Below, piece by piece: positions 11,137-21,000 of a DNA stretch of 64,000 nucleotides; position 1 is the first letter of the stretch; every line of letters begins with the position of its first letter. The notes under the pieces were generated by a model. It worked only from the letters and a program-made list of their open reading frames with translations, did not search any database and was not told where the DNA came from. The position numbers and the translations under genes are program-made. Source of the stretch: Antedon bifida (lineage: Eukaryota; Echinodermata; Crinoidea; Comatulida; Antedonidae); assembly GCA_963402885.1 (NCBI GenBank), contig OY727094.1, positions 22,632,501-22,696,500 of the forward strand. Reading direction: 5' to 3'.

Positions 11137-11999
11137 CCGACGGGGGGGCTAGGCTCCCCGACGAGGGGGCTAGAGCCCCCGTAGCCCCCCCGCTGGCGCC
11201 ACCACTGCAGTGATGTTGTTGTTATTGCATTGTCAGCTTTCCACAGAATACCTGGCATCCACAAGCTTTGGATCGAGTTTGGAGTGGGGAAGCACTTAAA
11301 GTACATCCCAATACACGAGATTGCTGCGCTTCTTTTCTTGGACCACAAGCATCAGCCGCTTACTTCTTTCATTCCTTTAGCGGTTGTGATACAACTTCAT
11401 CTGTTCAAGGAAAAAGTAAAGCTACATTTAACGAGACTTGGAAAAAGATGCCATGTATGACTCCAGTTTTCTAGAGGATGTCATTGTCTGTATGATATGT
11501 TAGTGAAACAGACACATATTATCTAGAACAGTTTGTTGTAACTATGTACTGCAGAACATTTAATGGAAAGAATGTAAATGATGCAAGACGATATCTTTTT
11601 ACAACAAGAGGAAAGACTATGGAAAATATCCCCCCAACATCTGCGGCATTAAGAGAACATGTGAAACGGTCTGTTCTACAAGCCAGGAAGTGGTACAACT
11701 GTCTAGATGCCTTCAGGGTTGAACAGGAGACCCAGCGAACTGGGGATGGAGGAAGGACAGCAACAAATTTAGTCCAGTTTGGAGTTCATTGCTGGAACTT
11801 TCAGATGTCACAAAGGTTTTAATTCACTGTGGGCACACCGACTGTGACCTTGGACGCTGTAAATGCAGAAAGAGTGATTTACGATGTACAGAGCTGTGTG
11901 GTTGCCAGGGAAAATGTCACCTACAATAAGTGTCCGTGTTAAATGCATATAACTATAAGCATAAACAAATAGTGTAAAGCCAATACGGTTTGAGCTACA

Positions 12000-12812
12000 T
12001 TCAAAATTGCCGCCATGCAATCAAAGACGTTATACCAATATGTTTGTTGACCTCAATACCATATTATACTTTGTACCTAAAATTATAACTGTAGGTACCG
12101 TACTGAAACATTTTGAGTTCGCCGTTTTGAAATTCAAAATGGCCGCCATGCAATCAAAATGTTAGTTAAATACCAATATGTTTGGTGACCCATTACCATA
12201 TAATTTGCACCTAAAATCAGAACTTTGTGTACCTTTTTAGCAGAGATATACCTGAAAAGTGAAAATTTGGGGTCCGCCATTTTGAAATCCAAAATGGCCA
12301 CCATACAATCAAAATGTTAGTTATACCAATATGTTTGGTGACCCCATTACCATATAATTTGCACCTAAAATCTGAACTCTAGGTGCCTTTTTAGCAGAGA
12401 TATATCTGAAAAATAAAAATTTGAAGTCCGCCATTTTAAAATCCAACATGGCCGCCATGCAATCAAAATGTTATTTAAATACCAATATGTTTAGTGACCC
12501 CATTACCATATAATTTGCACCTAAAATCAGAACTCTATGTGCCTTTTCAACAGATATATACCTGAAAAGCGAAAATTTGAAGTCCGCCATTTTGAAATCC
12601 AACATGGCCGCCATGCAATCAAAATGTTAGTTATACCAATATGTTTGGTGACCCCACTACCATATAATTTGCACCTAAAATCAGAACTCTAGGTGCCTTT
12701 TTAGCAGAGATATACCTGAAAAGTGAAAATTTGGGGTCCGCCATTTTGAAATCCAACATGGCCGCCATGCAATCAAAATGTTAGTTATACCAATATGTTT
12801 GGTGACCCCACT
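12000..12812 (-). repeat. Right arm: the same 155-bp repeat, inverted
   Basis: Units recur at about 12007, 12142, 12297, 12450, 12606 and 12762, in the opposite orientation to the left arm, with the same 'ccgccattttg' / 'caaaatggccgcc' palindrome. The last unit is cut after 'gaccccactac', where gypsy coding text resumes. Confidence 0.9.
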
Positions 12813-13570
12813 ACTACCTGTTCCGTTTGCACTAAAGGAACGAATTGAAACAGAACTGTAAAACGTTTAGAGGATATTGGGGTTAATCGAAAAAGTAAAA
12901 AATAGTGAGTATGCTTCACCTACAGTTAATGGTGTAGATCCATTGACAATTACAGGACGATGTGTACCCATTACCAACAGTTCAGGAAGTTTTTACTAAA
13001 CTGGGTGCAGAAACTAGCCCCAATAAAAAATTGGGACGGTGTTCAGTGTTTCCTGGATGATATAATGATCACAGCAAAAGATGCACATAAAAGAATTTAT
13101 ACAGTGCTACAATGATTGAGTATAGCTGGTCTCACGGTTAAAAGGAGAAATGATCATTTTTCCAGAACTCTGTAATATATTTGAGCCACAGGATAGATGC
13201 AAAGGGACTACACATGACCAGTGACAAATTTAGTGCTATCCTGGATGCTCTGATACCTAAGAACATCAGTCAGTTGCAGTCATTGGGAATGAGTCATTCC
13301 TTGGAATGATTTATTACTATGGGAAATTTTGCAAAGGGTTATCGCACACCTTAGCACCACTGACTGAACTACTACAAAAAGACCATAAATGGAAATGGTC
13401 ATCACGTTGTAACGATGCTTTTGAGCAAAGCAAAGGATTAACTGCGTCAGATAAGGTCCTCATGCACTTCGACCCAAAACTGCCTATTCGTTTAGCAACA
13501 GATGCATCAACATACGGACTGGGAGCAGTTATTAGTCACGTGCTACCCAACAATAAGGAAAGACAGTAAT
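12813..13570 (+). pseudogene. Gypsy RT and RNase H
   Basis: Resumes at 'tgttccgtttgcac' (PFALKERIE), then LEDIG, EKVKNSEYASPTV, LDDI near 13055, YLSHRIDAKGLHM near 13180, and the RNase H start LMHFDPKLPIRLATDAS and YGLGAVISHVLPNN (13460–13560). These are RT palm/connection and RNase H (catalytic Asp in LATDAS) of Ty3/gypsy. The YxDD-box region is damaged by several stops between 12860 and 13140. Confidence 0.82.
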
Positions 13571-13745
13571 TAATTACTGTATCATAGGCTTCAATGTGTT
13601 TTTTCTTCGTTTAACTTTTTTTTATGTGAATTATCATTTTCCTATGTAAGCTCTTCATTTCAACTATGAGTTGTATTTTGAGTCTTTTTATACTGATTAA
13701 ATAAATAAATAAATAAATAAAAATAAAATAAATAAATAAACAAAA
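13571..13745 (+). mobile_element. Short retroposon 3' end with AAATA-repeat tail
   Basis: 175 bp of non-coding sequence ending in about ten AAATA/AATAAAT units separate the RNase H from the integrase. A LINE/SINE 3' tail is the simplest reading. Confidence 0.55.
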
Positions 13746-14337
13746 GGTGTATTATGTGGGGTATGCGAGTTGTGATACCGCCTAAGCTAAGGGAAAGAGT
13801 GAAAGAAGAGTTGCATTCAGACCACATTGATGTAGTCAAGATGGCCAGAAGTTATGTCTGGTGGACGGGCATTGATAAGACAATGAGGAAATGGCACAAG
13901 AATGCCAGAGTTGTCAAGCAATTCAGAAAATGCCCAGTCCAGCACCTTTACATATCCATATCCACAGGCAGCATGGAAACGCATTCATGTGGACTTTGCC
14001 TGGCCTGTCATGGGTCTCTTAGTGACTGTGGACGCCTACTCAAAATGGCCAGAAGTGGTAATTATGAAAACCACAACAGCCGGTTGCGGTTCTTAGAGAA
14101 ATGTTCTCTAAGTATGGAATACCCAAACAAATAGTGTCTGACAATGGACCGCAGTTTGTATCTGAGGAAACAAAGGAAATGGTATAAATCACATCCTTAC
14201 CATTCCAGTACAAATGGACTTGCTGAAAGATTTGTACAGACTTTGAAACACAGTTGCAAATTGTATTGTTGTCCTACCGATGCAGTACCACACACACAAC
14301 AACCGGTAGATCACCATCACAGTTATTTTTTGGGCGG
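13746..14337 (+). pseudogene. Gypsy integrase core
   Basis: VVIPPKLRERVKEELHSDHI is the zinc-binding start (His-His part); the core follows with RIHVDFAWPVMG (first Asp, near 13995), VDAYSKWPEVVIMKTTTA, KYGIPKQIVSDNGPQFVSEE (second Asp, near 14140) and SSTNGLAERFVQTLK (catalytic Glu, near 14225). At least three frame changes. Coding text breaks at 14338 where a minus-strand LINE sits. Confidence 0.84.
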
Positions 14338-15175
14338 AATATCAAGTTTCAAGTTTATTGTTTCACACAATATAATACAATATGAACAGAAACATAAATT
14401 AATAAATACAATTGTGTGAGGAGGACACATTAAGCCAAGGCTTTAAGTTTGGTCCTCCAGATAAGTAACATATTTAATTATCTAATTTAAGTGAGAGAAC
14501 AAAAAAAAAAAGTTCTTCCTTTCGTCAAATTGACAAATAAAACTAAACAAAAAGGCACAAAAAAAGAAACAAAAAAACAGTCTTAAGGCAATTGTGAATT
14601 ACTAATGTTCTAAATAGTTTGAAATAAGTGTTTGTTTGTATTTTGTTTTAAATGTATTTATGATGGTTATTGCTTTTAGATTGAGCGGTAAGTTGTTCCA
14701 TATATACGGTCCATTGTAAATAAAAGATGTTCTTCTAAGTAATATGGTATGCTTTTCATATATTAGATTTTTTGCAGTTGAAGATCTGGTGTTGTAAGAA
14801 TGATTAAAATTTTGAAAATAGGAGTAAAATTGAGTTGGTAATTTATTATGATTTAGACGGAACATGAATAAAGCTGTTTGGAGTTTATTTATATCAAATA
14901 TATTTAAAGTATTGAGAGAATAAAAAAGTGGTTTAGTGTGAGATTTTGGAGGTGCTCCCGAACAGATTCTGATAGCCTTTTTTTGTAATTTAAAGAGAGA
15001 ATTAATTTTCGTGTTATCAGAACCTGTCCAGGGGCAGCATCCAGTAAATTTATCTACAGTTGTAGCCCAAGCAACATTGCAGTATGATAAATAGGGTAAA
15101 ATAAGGGTATTATACAGGGAAAATAAGATGTTTAAAGGAAGTATGTACTTCAATTTACTTAACATTCCAACGTTT
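14338..15175 (-). mobile_element. 5'-truncated LINE inside the gypsy element
   Basis: The minus strand carries an open frame (15165→14602) reading YILPLNILFSLYNTLILPYL, FKLQKKAIRICSGAPP and WNNLPLNLKAI, the thumb/C-terminal region of a CR1-group RT, followed by an A/T-rich 3' UTR down to 14340 ('aagtttattgtttcacacaa'). It interrupts gypsy integrase, which resumes at about 15195. Confidence 0.82.
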
Positions 15176-15194
15176 CTCGAGATTATTTTAGTTA

Positions 15195-15682
15195 AATATT
15201 AGATATAAATATTAGAACAAGAATCAATTTGCTGAAGCCTGATCTAAGAAATGAGGTACAGTGCAAGCAATTCAAGCAAATTGAAACAAGAAAGATCACA
15301 AGTGACCACCAATTCGCCATTGGACAAAATGTTATGGCAAGGAACTACTGGGGAGGAGAAAAATAGATTCCGTGTTTGGTAATTGGAAAAACGGGTCCAG
15401 CGGGAAGGAATGCAATGGCGTCATTATGTGGATCAATTTTTAGAAAGAGGAATTCGCAAAATACCTACCTCAATTGAATTGAATGAATCGGAGATTGACA
15501 TTCCTATCATTTCGTTAACGGAGAAGCCTTCACCTACTATCGTTCCTAAGCAATCACCAGTGGAATTTGATAGAGTAATTCAGGAACCAGGAGTTAAACC
15601 TAGATGCTCAGGCAGGATTATCAAACCTCAGTCAGACAGAAACAACCATATTATGTATGTACAGGTATACATCTTTTTTTAA
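15195..15682 (+). pseudogene. Gypsy integrase C-terminal region and Pol end
   Basis: Text reads RTRINLLKPDLRNEV, FAIGQNVMARNYWG and, after a frame change, MQWRHYVDQFLERGIRKIP, matching the chromo-like/GPY region at the end of Ty3/gypsy Pol. A Ser/Pro/Ile-rich tail ends at 15682. No 3' LTR was recognised after it. Confidence 0.72.
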
Positions 15683-15690
15683 TTGGAAAA

Positions 15691-16265
15691 CTACAGATTA
15701 ACGACACAGTAAGCAAGGGCATACTCTATAATATATAATATAAAAATATTGGTCTTCTGAGTATTTTGGTCAAAATTGTTTTACACCTACTGGTTGTCAA
15801 CATATAGTAAATAATGTTAAGATGGCCGCCATTTTGAAAAATAGCCCAATCGGGTTGAAGCGGACCGGGAAACCCGGAGACTTTTAGTATATTGTTCCAG
15901 ACAACATTAGGGACCTATCCTGAAAAATTCAGCTTTAGCATATTTATTTCTACCTCAAACTGGACTAATTGGTGACTTCACTCATCCCTGGTTGGACTAC
16001 ACTTCGCAATATATCCTTAGGAAAGACACTTTACATATGTTTGCCTCCACCCAGAGTGTACAAATGGGTACCTAGGTCAAGACACAACTTTGCGCTGATT
16101 ACTAGCTACATTATAGGAGTAAGTTTCCATACATGTTTTATCCAGTATATTATTAATGGTAGTATAGTGGGTTTTATATAAGAGATACGAGCACATCTGA
16201 CAATTTTAGCACAGAACTGTATGAAAACTGATTAAATGGCCTCATAATATAACCTACATTTTAGG
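15691..16265. other. Non-coding with SINE-like and YY1-like words
   Basis: At 15818–15838 'aagatggccgccattttg' is an isolated copy of the arm motif of elements A and B. Around 16018–16075 'ggaaagacactttacatatg' and 'gagtgtacaaatgggtacc' match the 3' body of a SINE type I know from marine invertebrates. No gene seen. Confidence 0.4.
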
Positions 16266-16269
16266 ATAG

Positions 16270-17165
16270 TTCAGATCCTTCCAATTCAGTAAAGGTATCC
16301 ACTTCTATTGACCCTGGATCAGGGTATTAAGACTATTTTGGTAATTGTGTATTGAAGCAAGAAGTAAACAAACCATTATCAGTGTTTCCTTGTAAAGAAT
16401 TTAGTTTCTATAAAATTATTTCCAGATCAAGTTTCCACTCTACAGTAACTCGTCTTCAAATTGGTCTGAATTTTTATCTGCCACGATATTCTGTGGTCCA
16501 GGTAAGTGCACAGCAGGTACCAATATGTTACGTTGAATACATCATCATAGTTTTTTGGCTCATTCATCATTTTTTGATGTAGTGCTTCCCATATTACCAA
16601 TAAGGTGTCCTCCAATATGAGTAATTCTATTTAGTCAGTGTCCAACCTGGAATTTAGCTTCAAAAACGCCTTTACTGGTTATTTAATATTTTCTCTCTAA
16701 TTCTCTATAATGTAAATTCTCACTCTGCCCCATGGTAACGATAGTCTATTTTTCTATTATAACATGCAAATTGTCAAATGTTATTTTACGTCATGGAAAA
16801 TTCAGTAATTTCAATTGTATGCTAAATTAGTGTAATTGTCATGAGGCGGTGTAGATTGACAAACCCAAGAAATTCAATTTTAGTAGGACAAATTACAAAA
16901 CAAACCTAACTATTGTAGCATCTCTACAGTATCTGACAAAGCTCTGTGTTATTTTGCATTTCTGCATTGATGAGTGTATCGTCAATATATGCTACAATTT
17001 AGTGACCAATACTTTTAGAATGGAAATGGGAATTTTAGTAAAGATCCTTGGAACTGGCCTTAAATTGCTATTTCTCGTCCTTCCAGAAAAGCGAAGGTAT
17101 TTCCTAAATGAATGATGAACTGATATTAAATATGCATCTTTTAAGTCCAGAGAGGCCAAAAAGCA
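16270..17165 (-). pseudogene. DIRS-type retroelement polymerase remnant
   Basis: Minus-strand text near 17160→17020 reads LASLDLKDAYLISVHHSF and RKYLRF; near 17030→16960 it reads FTKI then YIDDTLINAEMQ, the RT catalytic box; near 16875 it has IEFLGF. Further on (16580→16280) NIVADKNSDQFEDE and, after gaps, PDPGSIEVDTF match the RNase H region. 'DLKDAYFSV', 'AYLDDSL', 'EFLGF' and 'N.VADxxSR' are the DIRS/Ngaro signature set. Many stops and frame changes. No tyrosine recombinase was identified. Confidence 0.62.
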
Positions 17166-17897
17166 ATTTTTTAGTTTAGAGCTTGTTAAATTAAAATGAT
17201 GGAAAAAATGTACTTATTTAATCTTGATAAACTGAAATTCATTCAAATTCTGCCACCTTTCTTTTGTGTAATAAAAAGTTTGAAATGAATGGGGTGAGTG
17301 TAATTGCTAGATAGTAAGGTTTGTTTATCAAATCTGTTTTCTTTCCTCAAAAGCCATGTAATGCCTTTGATTTATTTGTAATATATTTTTGGTTGTGAGA
17401 GACCAAGTGAAAAGGATTTAAAGAACCATGTAATATCCTAATTCAATGTACAAAATTAAGCCAGTTTATTCAATTGAAATAAAGTTTTCTCTAGAATCAT
17501 TAATGTTAACAATGCATAAGGTGCTGACATAAAAACATTTATGGAAATAACAAATATACAACCAAGTAATAAAATAAGATGAATTATACAGAATTGTAAA
17601 CATGCCATAAAAAATTGAGAAGAAGTATTTGATTTTGAATTTGAATAGCCATCTTGTATTTTTATTGAAGGTTAATCACTAAATTGTTCAGGGGACAATT
17701 TTATATATCTTTATTATCTTTATTTACCATATAGAAGTAAGATATGCTTAAATTTCTAAGAACAATGCACAGTGCCCAAATGAATTGTGCTAAAAATTAT
17801 TCATAATTAATAAAAATATAATGGACTAATAAAATGTTCAACTGTTTAAAATTAAAAGAAGAAATTAAACATCATTCTTGAAGAGATGATAATGCTT
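17166..17897. other. AT-rich; includes M6PR 3' UTR on the minus strand
   Basis: No coding signal. Immediately downstream of the M6PR stop, minus-strand polyadenylation signals (plus-strand 'tttatt') occur near 17711 and 17721, about 180 bp after the stop; they are plausible but unproven. Confidence 0.4.
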
Positions 17898-18023
17898 TCA
17901 CATTGGTAGTAAATGATCATCTTGCTCTTCATCTTCATCAAGTCCTAATTGGTCATCTCCAATACCCTTGTATGACCTTGATTCATTTTTCGGGTGCGAT
18001 CGAAAGGCTAGGTCGCATCCATC
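17898..18023 (-). CDS. M6PR: M6PR exon 6 (C-terminal sorting tail)
   Basis: Acceptor tttctttcag. 126 nt with TGA at 17900–17898. Begins DGCDLAFRS, contains [10 protein letters not shown], and ends [10 protein letters not shown], the sorting signal shared with vertebrate receptors. Confidence 0.96.
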   Translation of the reverse strand, partial: DGCDLAFRSHPKNESRSYKGIGDDQLGLDEDEEQDDHLLPM

Positions 18024-21000
18024 CTGAAAGAAAATGGAAACGTTTACCTGGAGTAACACTGTCTAGTAGATTAGTATAAAAGAAGTAGGAGAGTATTATC
18101 AAAGTAATTAATATGCCTACAGTAGATAATCTGTCTTCTCTATTTCCACACAACCTCCAACAAGGGTCTAATCGTTTAGGCCTAGGCCTGCCTACATGAA
18201 AATTGTGCAATGTTGCGAGTAGTTTAACTACTGGTTCATGAAAACACTACACTATCAAATAAACGTAGTGGAACTGTAGCTTTGTGTTTACATGCTTGCC
18301 TTCCAATCCAAAAGTCCAGGGTTCAATCCTGACCTACAGTAGTTCCAGGGTTCAATCCTGACCTTAAGGTTGTAACTCATGAACTTAATATATAAGCACA
18401 TAATCATCATGAATCCTGGCACTAGGTCAGGATTGAAGTCTGGAACTACTGTAGGTCAGGATTGTACCCTGGAACTACTGTAGGATTGAAGCCTCGAACT
18501 TTAGGGGATGACATTTTTTTTTAAATTTTATTATATTCACATTTCCAAAAAAAGAAGTGGTTATTGATTGAAACTACTTACTGCTACCAAATTGCCAAAA
18601 TCTTTCCAGAAGGATATGTTTGGAAATTGCTCTGATCCTTTGGCTCCAATGAAGAACCTCTGATATATAAATCCACCGCTCAAATACACAAAACAAATGC
18701 AGATAAATCTGTTAAATAACAACAAAAAACTTATACTGTAATTATACTGTATATCGCAACATTTTTTGTAATTATTAACTACTGGTAAAAAACATGATAT
18801 GAAGTATGCACTTGTTGGCCTGTGATCTGATGGCCTGTGACCCATACACTGCCTGTGAAAAAAGGACTCTTGTTCGGCGGCAAATATTTTGCACTGCCAT
18901 CCCGCAACCACATGATCTGATGGACTCCATTATACTGCCCATGATTTTTAAACGCCACATGTCCGGCTGAAAAAAATTGTCACCGCCGGTGATCTTGTGA
19001 TCTCATGGATTCCATATACTGCCCGTGATTTTAAAACACCACCAGTCCGGTCGCAAATATTTTGCACTGCCTGTGTTCACATGATCTGATGGGCTCCATT
19101 TATTTAAGGCTCACAACGCTATTCATTACTTAACCGTCACATGGGAAATAACTGATTAGGCCTAAATATAAAAAATAAATAATATATAATTTATTTTTTA
19201 CCCAAGGGCAAAATTCGGTAAATCGCACGTTACTTCTAGAATGTTTATATAAAGTTGGAGTATATTCCTTATGGCCAGGAATTGATGTGGTTATCTCTTC
19301 ATGGTGCACAATAAAAAATGATGCGGTCTATGCACGATTTAACAAAATCACGTTTTCGTACTTTCGGTACTGATGTAACCCTGTTTACTAATTAAATTGA
19401 GTTTGATAATTAGTTATTGACAATTAAAATGAATTATGTAAGGTAAAAATTCGGTAAATCAGACGTTACTTCTAGAATGTTTACTCGGTGGTATATAAAG
19501 TTGGTTCATTGCAGAGTATATTCCTTATGTCTAGGAATTGATGTGGTTATCTTTTCATGGTGCTCAATAAAAAATTACGCACCATGTAATCATATCTTCA
19601 CATCTATATATAAATTTCCGCAAGGGCAAAATTCGGTAAATCGCACTTACTTCTAGAATGTTTACTCGGTGGTATATAAAGTTGGTTCGTACTTTCGGTA
19701 CTGATTTTAACCACCTGATGTAACCCTGTTTACTAATTAAATTGAGTTAGATTAGTTATTGACAATTAAAACGAATTTAGGTTCAACAATTTACCGTAAA
19801 TCTTCTAATTGTAACCCTGGGTTATTATTCTTTGATTGTTTTTTAGGGTGGGTTACTATTAGAAGGGGAGTTACTATTAGAGTAGTGGGTTACTAAGTAC
19901 TAATCTTAAATTAGGCACCTGAAAATAACCCATCCCCCAACTTTTTCGGTCAGCAACTCATAGCAAAATAATAAAACAGTATGAAAAAACAAATTTGGTT
20001 TTTATTTTATTTTATAAACTCAAAAACACTCAATCTTCACCCACTCCCGAGATCAACATGCATTATCTCCTTATTTTCAAAATATGGCTACATCATAAAC
20101 CAAAGACCAATCATTTTGTCAATAGTTTTTGTGACTCTAATAGTAACCCCCATGGGTTATTATTTACCTCCGCCAAGGAGGTATATGTAATCGGTAGCGT
20201 GTGTTTGTTTGTTTGTCAGCAGGATTACTCAAAAAGTAATTACAAGATCTTTACCAAAATGAATATACAGATAGATATGTGGTCAAGGACCATTCCATTA
20301 AATTGGGACCATTTGGGACCATGGTCCCAATTCTGGACCACTTTTTAGTATACTTTTCAGACCTGCTAGTGTTAAAAGATAGGACAGAATTTTTCAAAAG
20401 CCGGCGAGCAGTCTTAAAGTAATAAGTAAACTGAAATTGCATTTTCTCGAGAACTACTTGTCCAAAAAACTTATTTTTGTACAAGAGGCAAGAGTTATAA
20501 TTTGTGATTTGTAATTTTAAAACATAATTTGATTTAATGTGCACGTTTTTTGATGCGAGTAGTTTAAAAAACCTATTTCTTTTCAAATTCACTCGTTTGA
20601 TTTTCGCGTTTCTGTTCTATTGTTAGTCAACTAAAGCTATTGTTAATTGAAAGGCTTGTTACATAACCATTACACCAAACTCGCATACACATGCTTGTAG
20701 TGAAATTAGCCTAAATCACAAACAGCATTAAGACACCAACAAATATATATATATATTTTTTTACCGGAGAAATCTTATGTAGGAGAATTTTACAGTAGGC
20801 GGAGGTATGCACTCTCGGGAGTGGCTTTCTAGTTATAGATTGACTTACTGTATAAGGTGGGTTACTATTAGAAGGGGGGTTACTATTAGAGTGTGGGATA
20901 CTATTAGAAGATATACGGTACCTATCTCCTTTTATGATAATTGTTTTTAATAATTGAAAACTAGTTATAAACAGCATCATAAAAAATACTATTTTGATAG

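Larger units (their letters stand above)
8935..11207. mobile_element. hAT-like non-autonomous element (2.27 kb), 8-bp TSD
   Basis: Terminal inverted repeats CAGGGGTGGCGCC (8935) and GGCGCCACCACTG (to 11207) are flanked by an exact 8-bp duplication CAGTGATG (8927–8934 and 11208–11215). The duplication lies in the middle of the element-A ORF (…DSD/VVV…), so excision would restore the frame. 8-bp duplications and CAGGG-type ends fit hAT. The subterminal ends are GC-rich with 'ccccgacgagggggcta' repeats. No transposase is recognised inside. Confidence 0.9.
8637..11929 (+). pseudogene. Element-A ORF, PIN/FEN-like C-terminal part (split by hAT element)
   Basis: Coding text runs 8637–8934 and 11216–11929, parted by a hAT-like insertion. 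The first piece reads NNWTTFFRCDDNKSELFS, then NIEEADERMFVHVKHGAEI, then LVKTVDSD; the second resumes exactly as VVVIALSAFH, LWIEFGVGKHLKYIPIHEIA, SGCDTTSSVQGKSK, NIPPTSAALREHVKRS, and ends in a Cys-rich tail (HCGHTDCD, GRCKCRKSDLRC, LCGCQGKCHLQ) with a stop at 11927–11929. EEAD, DSDVVV and GCDTTS resemble the acidic residues of PIN/FEN1-type nucleases; that is my structural inference, not an established assignment. There is a frame change near 11330 and stops near 11470–11540, so this copy is dead. The 3' end lies inside the inverted arm. Confidence 0.68.
6438..12812. mobile_element. Element A: 6.4-kb DNA element with ~1-kb inverted arms
   Basis: Gypsy pol coding text is cut at about 6437 and resumes at about 12813. 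The insert begins and ends with inverted arms. The left (6500–7540) and right (11830–12812) arms are reverse complements at the level of whole ~155-bp tandem units and of the 200 bp inside them (7340–7530 matches 11835–12020). Between the arms lie parts of a large ORF (both orientations), a LINE, and a hAT-like element. The left tip reads 'taggcatgttaagg', resembling the AGGCATTT start of element B; the right tip seems trimmed inside a repeat unit, so I cannot give an exact target duplication. No transposase of a known superfamily is visible. Confidence 0.8.
5880..15690 (+). mobile_element. Ty3/gypsy LTR retrotransposon remnant, heavily invaded
   Basis: Pol modules appear in order on the plus strand: protease and RT start (5890–6437), RT and RNase H (12813–13570), integrase core (13746–14337), integrase C-terminal end (15195–15682). 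They are separated by three insertions: element A (6438–12812), a short retroposon tail (13571–13745) and a minus-strand LINE (14338–15175). I found no LTR pair. Each module also carries stops or frame changes, so it is an old relic. The coding order protease–RT–RNase H–integrase supports Ty3/gypsy rather than Ty1/copia. Confidence 0.85.
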
